NCBI RefSeq assembly: GCF_001885945.1
Contig: NZ_JXKQ01000007.1
Coordinates: forward strand, 62,000 to 125,999
DNA: 64,000 bases
Direction: 5' to 3'
Source: Enterococcus hermanniensis
GTDB taxonomy: Bacteria > Bacillota > Bacilli > Lactobacillales > Enterococcaceae
Shown here: positions 43,906 to 53,192 of the stretch, piece by piece
How the letters are laid out: each line of letters starts with the position of its first letter
How positions within the stretch are numbered: position 1 is the stretch's first letter
Translations under genes and position numbers: made by a program
The notes under the pieces: generated by a model
What the model saw: the letters and a program-made list of their open reading frames with translations, nothing else
Databases searched by the model: none
Told to the model about the DNA's origin: nothing

Positions 43906-44277
43906 TTAATTGGCTGAACTTATACCTAATTTTTCAGCTGCTTTTTCAGGGACTTTCTTTTTCTGAACTTCTTCATAAGAAGTAACACCTTTATTCTTGT
44001 TCCAGGTAACCTTCAAGAAAGCTTCTTTCCGCAAAGGCCGATCCTTAGCCGCTGAAAAATCTAATTGTTTTTCCTCACCTTTTTTATCGTAGCCTGGCAA
44101 TGAGTACTTGTAATCAACATATTTATTACCGCTGTCGTCTTTACTAACGATACGTTTTCCATCTGTAGTGACTTGAACATAATAGTCATCTCCACTAGAA
44201 ACGACTTTTTGTGCTATTTGCAAACCTAAAAAGACCAGCACAATTAAACTAACTAAACCAATCAAAAATTTCTTCAT
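43906..44277 (-). CDS. YxeA family (DUF1093) secreted protein
   Basis: A 123-residue protein with an N-terminal signal or anchor (KKFLIGLVSLIVLVFLGLQ) and the YxeA core (YYVQVTTDGKR...YKYSLPGYDKKGEEKQLDFSA...LRKEAFLKV). In Bacillus, yxeA is linked to the yxdLM ABC genes of the same type, and the pairing is kept here. Function unknown. Confidence 0.88.
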   Translation of the reverse strand: MKKFLIGLVSLIVLVFLGLQIAQKVVSSGDDYYVQVTTDGKRIVSKDDSGNKYVDYKYSLPGYDKKGEEKQLDFSAAKDRPLRKEAFLKVTWNKNKGVTSYEEVQKKKVPEKAAEKLGISSAN

Positions 44278-44405
44278 GATTCATTGCTCCTTTTCTAATT
44301 TCTTTCCATACTATACAGGTTTATTTGAATTTTCACCATATATTAAAGAGTGAATCATCTAACAAAATTGTCATTTCATAAAAAATTAATTATGTTTACC
44401 TTTTC

Positions 44406-44446
44406 AAAAAAAAGAGCTAGGATCAATATTAACATTGATCCTAGCT
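44406..44446 (-). terminator. Terminator of the sel operon
   Basis: AGCTAGGATCAAT and ATTGATCCTAGCT arms, then eight T on the minus strand. Confidence 0.88.
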
Positions 44447-44496
44447 GAGATTATTAAATTGAAAGTAACCTGTTTAGCTGTAAAGATTTGGGTGAC

Positions 44497-45045
44497 TCAC
44501 TTCACTGCAAAACGCTTCATCTGTGGTAGCTTAATAAACCATGCCACGATTAAACAAGAAACAATTTTATCTACGACATTGGCCGAAACCGCGCCCCAAT
44601 AAGTTGCACTGATCATTTCTTTTCCAGAGGCACGTAATGCCATGATAACGATGTCCGTTCCCGAACCAGTAAATCCACCGAATAAAGCCAAACGAATGGG
44701 TGCACCAATCATTGGACAGATAAAGGCTAACAATACTCCCGCGAGCAACGCTTGTTTATAGCCAAAACCACGTTTAGCTACTAAAGCTACGACTATTGCC
44801 ACAGCCACATTTACTAGTGCAAAGGGAATCGATAATGGACCACTGAGCAGTCCCATCAGTAAATTTGTTGTGACACCCGTAATAATTCCATAACTCATTC
44901 CAAAATTGGCCGCAATAAAAATCGTACCCATTGTATCTAAAAATAATAGCGGAATCTTCATCATTGAGACAGTTTCACCCAATACTACATTTAATACTAC
45001 CGCGATTGCACACATAGCGATCACTCTGGCTTTACTATTATTCAT
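44497..45045 (-). CDS. Putative ECF transporter S component (CD3073-like)
   Basis: A 182-residue membrane protein with five or six helices, beginning with SKARVIAMCAIAVVLNVVLGE. DTMGTIFIAANFGMSYGIITGVTTNLL and the late AVSANVVDKIVSCLIVAWFI are typical of S components related to the CD3073 family. It overlaps the TudS-related gene by eight bases (ATGAATAA), so they are coupled. ECF S components import a micronutrient with a shared AT module; a sulfur- or selenium-containing compound is a plausible cargo given the neighbours. Confidence 0.75.
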   Translation of the reverse strand: MNNSKARVIAMCAIAVVLNVVLGETVSMMKIPLLFLDTMGTIFIAANFGMSYGIITGVTTNLLMGLLSGPLSIPFALVNVAVAIVVALVAKRGFGYKQALLAGVLLAFICPMIGAPIRLALFGGFTGSGTDIVIMALRASGKEMISATYWGAVSANVVDKIVSCLIVAWFIKLPQMKRFAVK

Positions 45046-45517
45046 TCTCTACGCCTCTTTTTAAAAAAATTTTTAGTTGTTCGTTTAAATCGCCTTGGTT
45101 TTCTTCACTATACCAAGTAGGAACTTCAAAGAAATTAGTATTGACTGCCGCTTCTTTACAGAGAGCAAAAAATTCTTCCATTAAAACACCACGCTCACCA
45201 CTAAGTGAGCAATTAGGACTTTCGTTGATTCCGATCACACCTAAATATTGGTAGTCTTGGGCCTGATAAGCGATAAGCTGTTGCATGATAGGCTCTAGCA
45301 TCGCTTGACATTTCTGACGATAATCCGGTAGTTCATTATATTGTTGATACGTCATCGGTGGACGGTTTCCACCAAGCGCTAAAAATTCAGGACAGGGCAA
45401 TTGAATAAATGCGATCCCTTTTTTTAACAGCTCCACTGCAAAAGGAAAAGCACCATGAGCTCTTTCCCAACCATGAATCACTGCATTCTGATTCAAAATA
45501 CAATGTGAGACTGCCAC
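45038..45517 (-). CDS. TudS-related (DUF523) putative desulfidase, CD3072-like
   Basis: About 159 residues. Conserved cysteines lie in VSHCILNQN, LPCPEFLALGG, and INESPNCSLSGERG, the pattern of the iron-sulfur ligands in the DUF523/TudS thiouracil desulfidases. GTG is used as start here. A strong AGGAGG lies seven bases before an in-frame ATT at 45538, which would add QPQKQIV and match family N-termini better. It follows selA and overlaps the ECF S gene. It may release sulfur or selenium from an imported compound. Confidence 0.78.
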   Translation of the reverse strand: MAVSHCILNQNAVIHGWERAHGAFPFAVELLKKGIAFIQLPCPEFLALGGNRPPMTYQQYNELPDYRQKCQAMLEPIMQQLIAYQAQDYQYLGVIGINESPNCSLSGERGVLMEEFFALCKEAAVNTNFFEVPTWYSEENQGDLNEQLKIFLKRGVENE

Positions 45518-45563
45518 TATTTGTTTTTGTGGTTGAATAACTATTCCTCCTCGAATTCACTTT

Positions 45564-46940
45564 CTATTCAAAAATTTCCATCAAACTTTTTTGAATCATT
45601 GGAAATTCTGTTTCATCGATTGTTCGCACATCTAATAAATTGCTGTCATTTTTGATTCGGCTAATAATCGGTGTTCCAGCTACTCTGAGCTTTTCTTGCA
45701 AATGATCCGCTGAATACTTTTTACTCATTAAAGAAACCGTCATCGTTGGTAATAAATGTTCTGGGTAAGAGCCGCCGCCGATTTTACTATGGTCCTTTTC
45801 AATTTTTACAGTCAAATTTGGAACGTCCTTTAACATGCCCGCCAAATATTCAGCCTTAGCTAAGCATTCTTGTTCACTTAAACCAATCATTTGTAAAGTT
45901 GGAATAGCCGTCAGTGCTTCTTTCTCATCTAAGTACAAAGAAAAAGTTGCTTCTAACGCACTTAGTGTTAGTTTATCGATTCGTAGTGCGCGTAAAAGTT
46001 GGTTCTTTTTCATTTTTTCAATGTATTCTTTTTTCCCGACGATAATTCCAGCTTGGGGTCCTCCCAATAATTTGTCTCCACTAAATGTGACGACATCACA
46101 TCCTTGCTCCAACACTTCTTTGATCGTTGGCTCGTACGGCAAGCCAAAAGGACGCATATCTAAAAATAAGCCACTACCCAAATCATTGATCAGAGGTAGT
46201 TTTTGACTATGAGCCAGTTTGGCTAACTGATTCAGGTCAGGCGTTTCAGTAAAACCGACAATTCGATAATTACTTGTATGGACTTTTAATATAGCACCGG
46301 TCTCTTCGGTCATCGCACGTTCATAATCAGTTAAATGGGTTTTATTTGTCGTCCCTACTTCTACAATCGTCCCACCACTCGATGTAATAACATCGGGAAT
46401 CCGAAAAGCACCCCCGATTTCTACCAATTCTCCACGCGAAACCAGCACTTCTTTATTTTGAGTCAACGTGCTTAATGCCAATAAAACAGCAGCGGCATTA
46501 TTATTGACCACCAAGACGTCCTCAGCTTGGGTGAGCTTCTTGACGATCGAAACTAGATGACTATAACGTGAACCACGTTTGCCTGTAGCCAAATCAAATT
46601 CTAAATTGGAGTAATGGAAACTTGTTTCCGCCACCTGCTGTTGTACTTGCTGACTTAATGACGAACGACCAAGATTCGTATGGATCACTGTTCCAGTCGC
46701 ATTGATTACTCGACGTAAAGAAAATTGATTCTCCTTTAATTGTTTTTCGATCCTTATAATGATTTCATTCTCTGTCTCTAATACTGTCCGTGTACCTGAA
46801 AGGACTTCTTGACGAATTTGAGTTAATACCTGTTGGGTGGCTTCTTTAGCGAGACCATGCGAATAGATCGAGTCGATCTGCTTTAATAAACAATCGACAG
46901 ACGGTAAATTAGATAAAAGTTTTTGTATCGTTTGTGGCAT
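45564..46940 (-). CDS. selA: L-seryl-tRNA(Sec) selenium transferase
   Basis: A 458-residue PLP enzyme that turns Ser-tRNA(Sec) into Sec-tRNA(Sec) with selenophosphate. INATGTVIHTNLGRSSLS, VVNNNAAAVLLAL, and TFSGDKLLGGPQAGIIVG with the PLP lysine are diagnostic. Length is usual. It is the third enzyme of the Sec pathway here with selD and selB. Intact, without frameshift. Confidence 0.96.
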   Translation of the reverse strand: MPQTIQKLLSNLPSVDCLLKQIDSIYSHGLAKEATQQVLTQIRQEVLSGTRTVLETENEIIIRIEKQLKENQFSLRRVINATGTVIHTNLGRSSLSQQVQQQVAETSFHYSNLEFDLATGKRGSRYSHLVSIVKKLTQAEDVLVVNNNAAAVLLALSTLTQNKEVLVSRGELVEIGGAFRIPDVITSSGGTIVEVGTTNKTHLTDYERAMTEETGAILKVHTSNYRIVGFTETPDLNQLAKLAHSQKLPLINDLGSGLFLDMRPFGLPYEPTIKEVLEQGCDVVTFSGDKLLGGPQAGIIVGKKEYIEKMKKNQLLRALRIDKLTLSALEATFSLYLDEKEALTAIPTLQMIGLSEQECLAKAEYLAGMLKDVPNLTVKIEKDHSKIGGGSYPEHLLPTMTVSLMSKKYSADHLQEKLRVAGTPIISRIKNDSNLLDVRTIDETEFPMIQKSLMEIFE

Positions 46941-46955
46941 AAGTCTCCAACTTTC

Positions 46956-48089
46956 TTAGCGAGACGCTAGATTTTTTAGTGCTGCTAACACGCGCTCCAC
47001 TTCCTTTTTCGTAGTAAAATAAGAAAAAGAAAGTCTAACGGTGCCTCGATCAGCGGTATGTAATGCTTTATGCATCAACGGAGCACAATGATAGCCTGGA
47101 CGAGTGGCAATCTCAAATTCTTCCCAGAGTAAATCACTAACGATCGCCGATTCTGCCTCTTGAAGATTGATTGAAAAAACATTGACACGTGGCGCTGAAA
47201 AATCTCCATACATCGTTAGTCCGGTAATTTTTTGTGCTTCTTGATAAAAATAATCTCCTAAATCAGAAGTGTCTGGTTTACCTTTCAGCCACTCAACGCT
47301 GGCCGCTAATCCGGCTAGCCCAGGAATATTTAAGGTGCCTGCTTCTAGCAATGTCGGCAACTCTTGCGGTTGGACCTTAGAAAAAGACTGCATACCATCG
47401 CCGCCAGTCAAAACAGGTTCTAAGGGTACGTCTTTTCTTACACAAACTCCGCCAGTTCCCTGAGGGCCATACAATGATTTATGTCCGGTAAAGCAAAGCG
47501 CCGCGATTTTTCCGTCGCTAAGATCGATTGGAACCATTCCAGCCGTTTGCGAGGCGTCAACGATCAGAAATAGGTCATGCTGAACACAGAATTTTTTAAT
47601 TCGAGCTAAATCCAATAAATTACCCGTGACATTACTTGCATGATTACAGATAACGGCTTTAGTTGTTGGCCGTAATTTTTGCAAAAATTCATCGTAATTC
47701 AAGCGCCCACTGATTGGTTCGCTCGATACAATATCTAAAAACACACCTTGAGCTTCCAATTGATACAATGGCCGCAAGACTGAATTATGTTCCCAAGAAG
47801 TTGTGATCACATGATCTCCTGGTTTGATCAACCCTTTCAATACTTCATTCAAAGCAACTGTGGCATTATTCGTAAACGCAACTTCGTACTGCTCGGCTGT
47901 ATGAAAAAGGTTTTTTATTTGGTTTCTAGCCCTTTCGGCCACGCGATAACTAGCTAAAGAATACCCATGGGCACCTCGTGAGGAATTACCATATTGACCT
48001 TGAAGGATTTTGATCATCGACTCACTAACTACTGCGGGTTTCTGAGCTGTCGTCGCTGCATTGTCCATGTAAATACCCATCCTTATCAT
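46956..48089 (-). CDS. Class V aminotransferase, cysteine desulfurase/selenocysteine lyase-like
   Basis: A 377-residue PLP enzyme of the NifS/CsdA fold. YMDNAATTAQKP at the N-terminus, HNSVLRPLYQL, VDASQTAGMVPIDL, and CFTGHKSLYGPQGTGGV with the PLP lysine are visible; the active Cys lies in RPGYHCAPLMHKAL, the same context as in the selenium-operon desulfurases. It likely supplies sulfur or selenium to SelD through YedF or the DUF3343 carrier. Between selB and selA with short spacers. The start may instead be 48080. Confidence 0.9.
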   Translation of the reverse strand: MIRMGIYMDNAATTAQKPAVVSESMIKILQGQYGNSSRGAHGYSLASYRVAERARNQIKNLFHTAEQYEVAFTNNATVALNEVLKGLIKPGDHVITTSWEHNSVLRPLYQLEAQGVFLDIVSSEPISGRLNYDEFLQKLRPTTKAVICNHASNVTGNLLDLARIKKFCVQHDLFLIVDASQTAGMVPIDLSDGKIAALCFTGHKSLYGPQGTGGVCVRKDVPLEPVLTGGDGMQSFSKVQPQELPTLLEAGTLNIPGLAGLAASVEWLKGKPDTSDLGDYFYQEAQKITGLTMYGDFSAPRVNVFSINLQEAESAIVSDLLWEEFEIATRPGYHCAPLMHKALHTADRGTVRLSFSYFTTKKEVERVLAALKNLASR

Positions 48090-48104
48090 TCACCCTCTCT
48101 GCCT

Positions 48105-49997
48105 TTATCGATTTAAAAATTTTCCTAAAACTCGATAATTCTCTACTCGCTTAGTCATTTCTTGTTTATCCATATACTCTAAGATCAACATGGACGATTT
48201 GCGACTTGAATCCGTCAAATCCCGAAAATCGCCTAAAGTCATTTGGCTGTTTTCGACGATTTGTTTACGAACTAACTCGATAGCTTGATCAAATAGTGCT
48301 TTCAACAATACATATTCATGCGTCAAAAAGATCACCGTTTCTCCATTCAAAGCCTCTAAAACTTCTTCTGCATTTTTGTCTAAGCTGATTAAATCCTCTT
48401 TTTTTATGGGTGTATAACCACTTTTTGCTAGAGCGGCCTCAATTTTTTCTTGTGCTGTTTTTTGGTATTGATTAAAGGTTACTTCAAAATCTATCAACGC
48501 TACCCGATCGTTCTTTTCTTTTATTTTTTCATTTTTCATTAAATGCAAATAGGTAGCAATTTCCTTTTCTGTTAGCGAACTACGTAGACGTGAACGAAAT
48601 TCTTCTACAGGCATCCCAATCCGCAGACGGTATTGTTTATGGTATGCGGTTAAAATCTCTGTTCCTTGATCGCACAGCTTTTGATAACTTGTTTGAGCTA
48701 AATAGCCTGTCTTGGTTTCTAAAATCCGACCTTCTGTGATCATTTCACTTAAGACTGGTTTGAGTTCGTCTTGATCTGTGCCCAGATACTCAGCTAATTC
48801 TTTCAGCTTTGTAAATGGCTGTTTTTTATTCGTCATGAAATCATTGATCAATTCATCTAAACTGCCATCTTCTTTTGCTTTCAAACTTTCTAAGATTTCA
48901 ACTTTAAAGCGACGGTGTTTGTGAGGTGCAGCATCTAATACCTCACCTCCAGCAATTGTCTGCATGGGTGAATAAGCACGTAAAATGAAACGATCCCGAT
49001 CTTTCACAGCTACTTGTTCTTCTAAACGTAATTGTAAAAAACCTTCTTCTCCAGGAGCAATCCAGTCAACGCCTAGAGGAACGATCCGTGCCATTACTTC
49101 TCTAGTTCCCACCAATAAACGGACCCGATCCCATAAACCGATTCCATTAATAACTTCAGGCAAGCAAGTTACTTTAACATCCAACATCCACGTATCGGCT
49201 AATTTTTCAGAAGTAGTTAAAACGTCGCCACGTTGGATTTCATCCACTGAAATATTAGCTAGATTCAATGCGGTTCGTTGTCCAGGTTGAGCGCTAGAGA
49301 CATCCGTTTCATGGACTTGAATATTTCTTACACGTGTTTTCTTTTGGCTAGGATAAAGATAGAGGTCTTCACCTATCTGAATTTCGCCATCAAGTAAGGT
49401 CCCGGTAACAACGGTTCCAAATCCTTTCACACTAAATACACGATCGACATTTAAGCGAGCAGCTCCACTGTTTGACCTTTCTGTCGCTTCTTCAGCATGT
49501 TTCTGGATTTTATTGAGCAGTTCTTGAATTCCCGTACCAGTTATAGCGTCTGTTTCAACCAAATCTGCCTGCGCTAGCGGTGTTTCACTCAATTGCTCGC
49601 GAATATCTTCGACTACTAACTCTTTTAATTCAGGATCAACTGTATCGACCTTTGTTAATACAATCAAAAAATCACGGATGCCTAGTAAAGACAAAATATC
49701 AATGTGTTCTTTTGTTTGCGGCATGATACCTTCTGCGGCATCGATCACTAATAACACAAGATTGATTCCTGGTAGACCTGCAACCATATTTTTAATAAAT
49801 TTTTCATGCCCAGGAACGTCTACGATTCCCACTCGCTTTTCATCCGGTAAATCTAAATAGGCAAAACCTAAATTGATCGACATTCCTCGCTTTTTCTCTT
49901 CTGAAGTCGTATCTGTTTCGATTCCCGTCAGAGCCTTGATCAAAGTTGTTTTTCCATGATCGATATGCCCAGCTGTTCCAATTACAATATTAGCCAT
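48105..49997 (-). CDS. selB: Selenocysteine-specific elongation factor
   Basis: A 630-residue GTPase. G1 GTAGHIDHGKTTL, G3 DVPGHEKFIKNM, and G4 LTKVD are present; EF-Tu-like domains 2 and 3 follow, then winged-helix repeats in the last 250 residues that bind the bacterial SECIS hairpin. It delivers Sec-tRNA(Sec) to UGA codons such as those of prdB and prdC. Good site before the ATG. Confidence 0.96.
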   Translation of the reverse strand: MANIVIGTAGHIDHGKTTLIKALTGIETDTTSEEKKRGMSINLGFAYLDLPDEKRVGIVDVPGHEKFIKNMVAGLPGINLVLLVIDAAEGIMPQTKEHIDILSLLGIRDFLIVLTKVDTVDPELKELVVEDIREQLSETPLAQADLVETDAITGTGIQELLNKIQKHAEEATERSNSGAARLNVDRVFSVKGFGTVVTGTLLDGEIQIGEDLYLYPSQKKTRVRNIQVHETDVSSAQPGQRTALNLANISVDEIQRGDVLTTSEKLADTWMLDVKVTCLPEVINGIGLWDRVRLLVGTREVMARIVPLGVDWIAPGEEGFLQLRLEEQVAVKDRDRFILRAYSPMQTIAGGEVLDAAPHKHRRFKVEILESLKAKEDGSLDELINDFMTNKKQPFTKLKELAEYLGTDQDELKPVLSEMITEGRILETKTGYLAQTSYQKLCDQGTEILTAYHKQYRLRIGMPVEEFRSRLRSSLTEKEIATYLHLMKNEKIKEKNDRVALIDFEVTFNQYQKTAQEKIEAALAKSGYTPIKKEDLISLDKNAEEVLEALNGETVIFLTHEYVLLKALFDQAIELVRKQIVENSQMTLGDFRDLTDSSRKSSMLILEYMDKQEMTKRVENYRVLGKFLNR

Positions 49998-50069
49998 CCA
50001 CTGATCCTTTCCTACTGTAAAATCTTTCTATTATAGTAACCTGTTTTATTAAATACTCACTTTTAACTA

Positions 50070-50336
50070 TTATTGAACTGCCCTTAACTCATATTCGGTT
50101 TTCAATCCAGCTTGAATTGCCTGATAAAAGCCTTCAGAAGTAATTTTATTTTGCGTTAATAATGACACCAACTGCATTTCTTCTGATAACGAATATTTTA
50201 AAGAAAAGCCACAACTAGCATGAATCTTTTCCGGCGTAGGAATGATTCGGATAGCAAGTTGGGCTTTTTTTGCAATTTCTTCCGCTTTCATGGCTTCCCG
50301 AGTAGAGTAAAATAGGGCAACACCGTATGTTTGCAT
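50070..50336 (-). CDS. DUF3343 putative selenium/sulfur carrier protein
   Basis: An 88-residue protein with one Cys in KIHASCGFSLKYS, the hallmark of the DUF3343 family, which occurs with yedF and selD. It begins AVALFYSTREAMKAEEIAKKA-like (here YGVALFYSTREAMKAEEI). AAAGGAG precedes the ATG at 50336. Role in carrying selenium is inference from gene context. Confidence 0.85.
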   Translation of the reverse strand: MQTYGVALFYSTREAMKAEEIAKKAQLAIRIIPTPEKIHASCGFSLKYSLSEEMQLVSLLTQNKITSEGFYQAIQAGLKTEYELRAVQ

Positions 50337-50349
50337 CAAAATTGCTCCT

Positions 50350-50952
50350 TTATGGTTTTACGATTTTCGATGCTTGACGCATCATTTCTACGATTCTATA
50401 CATATTTGTTACTTCTCCAACTGCCGATGTCAAATCATAAAAATTCAAGCAAGCACCACAAGCATAGATTTCAACACCTTGCTCAGCTAAACCAACCAAA
50501 TCTTCTAACGAATCTGATCCTTTGGCTACCGAATGTACCCCGCCATTATAAAAAATAATTTTATTTGGTAAGATATCTTGTTCTGTTAATGAATAAATGA
50601 ACCCTTTTAATAAATTCTTTCCTAGTTCATCAGACCCTCTTCCCATCACATTCGTATCGATTACCACGATATATGAATCAACATCAGCTACATTTTTTAC
50701 CGGAGCAGTTGATAGTTCGGGTGTTTCATTTATTAATTCTGTATTTGCCTTAGAGATCACAACAACATATTTGTTTTCTGCTTGTTGTTCCATTTGATAG
50801 ATATAACCTAGTTGTTCAGCCATTTTTTTTAAATTTTGAGTCGCGATTTCATTATCTACAAGCGTCTCGACTACTGCATGTTCTCGCAATGCTTTTTTTG
50901 TTTCGATTACCGGTAAAGGACAAGCCTTCCCTAATGCATCAATCTTAAACAT
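50350..50952 (-). CDS. yedF: Selenium metabolism protein YedF (TusA-like plus DsrE-like)
   Basis: A 200-residue protein. The N-terminal TusA-like domain has the CPLPV motif (DALGKACPLPVIETKKAL); the C-terminal DsrE-like domain has GGVHSVAKGS and YACGACLNFY with two Cys. This fusion occurs only with selenium genes and is thought to handle reactive selenium. The ATG at 50952 has AAGGAG at good spacing; the longer frame starting inside selD is rejected. Confidence 0.9.
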   Translation of the reverse strand: MFKIDALGKACPLPVIETKKALREHAVVETLVDNEIATQNLKKMAEQLGYIYQMEQQAENKYVVVISKANTELINETPELSTAPVKNVADVDSYIVVIDTNVMGRGSDELGKNLLKGFIYSLTEQDILPNKIIFYNGGVHSVAKGSDSLEDLVGLAEQGVEIYACGACLNFYDLTSAVGEVTNMYRIVEMMRQASKIVKP

Positions 50953-50983
50953 CTCTTTCGCTCCTTCATCAAGTGTAATGCGA

Positions 50984-52006
50984 TTAATCAACTAATAGTT
51001 CTTTTCCTTGTTTTTCTATAACAACGCCAAAGTCTTTAGCCGGAATATCGGCTGCTTGCAGCTCTTTCACTAATACCGTTGCTTGATCCGCTGGAACACT
51101 TACTAAAAGCCCGCCAGATGTTTGAGGATCAAATAAAAGTTCTTCAATTCCAAAATCATCAATTTCAAAAGCGATTTTATCTTGCATATAATTTCGATTA
51201 CGTTGACCACCTGCCGTCAAGATAAACTCTTTTGCTCCTTGGTAGGCTTCTTCAAAGTAAGGAAGATCTTTAGAGTGGATTTTCGCGCTAAATTTATCGT
51301 TCAGCATCTCGTGTAAATGTCCTGCTAAACCAAAACCAGTCACATCAGTACAACTATTGATTGGATAATTTCGAATGATTTCCATTGCATATTTATTTAA
51401 TGTTTCCATGCTCGTGGTTGCTTTCACAAATGCAGTTTCACTGATTTCTGCTGCACTGTAACCCACAGTGATGATACTTACACCTAAAGGTTTGGTCAGT
51501 ATTAAATGATCACCTAATTGGCAAGTATTATTTTGATAGATTTTAGTCGGATCGATGGTTCCGGTAACCGATAAGCCATATTTGACTGATTGATCGTGAA
51601 TCGAATGTCCACCCGCTAAAATAGCGCCAGCTTCTTGGACTTTTTCAGAACCACCCCTTAAAATCTCTTTTAAAATAGACAGATCTTTTTCTTCAGGAAA
51701 AGCAACAATATTTAAGGCTGAGAGAACTTCTCCTCCCATAGCATAAACATCACTTAACGCATTTGCTGCCGCAATTTTACCAAAAAGATATGGATCCGTT
51801 ACCATTGTTGGGAAAAAGTCTAATGTCTGAATAATTGCTAAATCTTCACGTAATTTAATAACAGCTGCATCATCTGTGGAATCAAATCCAACTAATAAAT
51901 TTTCATTAGTAGTTTTAGGTAAATCAGCAAGCAGTTCTCCTAGATTACCTGGTCCAATTTTTGCATTACATCCACCACAAACAATCAATTGTTGTACTGT
52001 ATCCAT
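50984..52006 (-). CDS. selD: Selenide, water dikinase (selenophosphate synthase)
   Basis: A 340-residue enzyme that makes selenophosphate from selenide and ATP. The N-terminal active loop is VCGGCNAKIGPG, a Cys form rather than the Sec form found in many selenoprotein users, so selD itself needs no UGA decoding. AGGHSIHDQSVKYGLSVTG and DVTGFGLAGHLHEM are further family motifs. The ATG at 52006 fits family N-termini; the ATG codons upstream are rejected. First gene of the sel operon. Confidence 0.96.
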   Translation of the reverse strand: MDTVQQLIVCGGCNAKIGPGNLGELLADLPKTTNENLLVGFDSTDDAAVIKLREDLAIIQTLDFFPTMVTDPYLFGKIAAANALSDVYAMGGEVLSALNIVAFPEEKDLSILKEILRGGSEKVQEAGAILAGGHSIHDQSVKYGLSVTGTIDPTKIYQNNTCQLGDHLILTKPLGVSIITVGYSAAEISETAFVKATTSMETLNKYAMEIIRNYPINSCTDVTGFGLAGHLHEMLNDKFSAKIHSKDLPYFEEAYQGAKEFILTAGGQRNRNYMQDKIAFEIDDFGIEELLFDPQTSGGLLVSVPADQATVLVKELQAADIPAKDFGVVIEKQGKELLVD

Positions 52007-52032
52007 TCTACTCACCATCCTTTGCATCAACT

Positions 52033-52038
52033 ATTATA
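52033..52038 (-). promoter_or_regulatory. Possible -10 box of the sel operon
   Basis: TATAAT on the minus strand within an AACTGTTATAATAGTT inverted repeat about 27 bases before selD. The -35 box is weak (TGGTTA). The rest of the gap up to 52250 is AT-rich without other signals I can name. Confidence 0.45.
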
Positions 52039-52250
52039 ACAGTTTATTTTTTGTTTAACCAGGAGAATTTTATTTAATATAACTTATAAAATATTATTGA
52101 TTATTCCATTGAAATTTAAAATTTATTCACTATCTTTATATTCACTTAATCAGAAAAAAATATTATTTATAAAAATAGATTTGATTTATTAAATAATCTC
52201 CTTTTTTCAGAAACCCCATTCATTGTGAAATATAAAATAAATAATTGCAC

Positions 52251-52287
52251 AAAAAAACTACTCGCTTAATTAAGCAAGTAGTTTTCT
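52251..52287 (-). terminator. Terminator after the TauE gene
   Basis: AACTACT.GCTTAA and TTAAGC.AGTAGTT arms; a seven-base T run on the minus strand. It separates the prd transcript from the sel operon. Confidence 0.82.
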
Positions 52288-52288
52288 T

Positions 52289-53173
52289 TTACGCTTTTGC
52301 TTTTGCAACAGTTCCCATACTCTTACGGATATAAGTAATCCCAGTATAGATGATTACTACAATAATAATATACGTTAGAATTTCTAAATTTAATCCAGTT
52401 ACAAATTTTGCCGCAATGATTACTCCTAAAATACCACCAATTGTGATAGCTAGACTAACTTTACGCGCATAGTCTCCAGTTTTTACAAAGTTAATACTTG
52501 CAATTGGCATCAATCCAGCACATGAGCCCATCATTACAGGAAAAGCAACTAAGGGACTCAACCCTAACATATAGACCATTGCCATACACGGTGCATATAG
52601 ACCTACGCCGATCGTCATTAATGCGCCTAGGAAGAAATTAATCACAACACCGATAATCAATTTGATTCCTGTTAAAGCAGTAGCAGTATTGTCTGCTCCT
52701 AAAATATCGATCCAACCTTGTTGGCGTGCAAACATCAAGACTGCTGTAACAATCAATGCCCAGCCCATCCAAAGTTGAACTTTCTTTTCTGGTAAGCCCG
52801 TTACAAATTTTGAACCGATAAAAGCACCGATTGTGGCCGCACCTACTAAAGAAAAAAGTGTTACCGGTGATACATCAACTACTTGAGTGAAGATAAACGC
52901 TTCAACTAAAACGGGAATTCCATGGGCAACGTTTAACGTTCCCGGTAATAAGCGATCAGAACTCAACTGTTTTGTTGCGTCTAAAGCTAACGTTGTAGGT
53001 GCAAAACTTCCGATCCCTAATGTATCTAAGAAGTCTGTAACAAAGCCAATTATTCCCGAAACAATCCAGCTTCCATGACCTAAATTATTTCTATTTTTAA
53101 ATAAATCACTACCCATGTTGACCGTGTGTAAGACCATCAGTGCAACATAGATTCCTAGCAATATCGTTACCAT
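52289..53173 (-). CDS. TauE/SafE family sulfite exporter-like permease
   Basis: A 294-residue polytopic protein with eight or so helices and two repeats, each with a GxxxG-rich loop (GFVTDFLDTLGIGSFAPTTLAL and GLYAPCMAMVYMLGLSPLVAFPVMMGSCAG). The family moves sulfite, sulfoacetate and related anions. It follows prdF by 19 bases and so belongs to the prd transcript. Candidate cargoes are 5-aminovalerate or a selenium or sulfur oxyanion; none is shown by sequence. Confidence 0.85.
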   Translation of the reverse strand: MVTILLGIYVALMVLHTVNMGSDLFKNRNNLGHGSWIVSGIIGFVTDFLDTLGIGSFAPTTLALDATKQLSSDRLLPGTLNVAHGIPVLVEAFIFTQVVDVSPVTLFSLVGAATIGAFIGSKFVTGLPEKKVQLWMGWALIVTAVLMFARQQGWIDILGADNTATALTGIKLIIGVVINFFLGALMTIGVGLYAPCMAMVYMLGLSPLVAFPVMMGSCAGLMPIASINFVKTGDYARKVSLAITIGGILGVIIAAKFVTGLNLEILTYIIIVVIIYTGITYIRKSMGTVAKAKA

Positions 53174-53192
53174 ATTTGTCCTCCTTTTATTT

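Noticed and set aside
52887..53078. Plus-strand frame inside the TauE gene
   Set aside because: Shadow of a strong membrane protein gene; no start signal.
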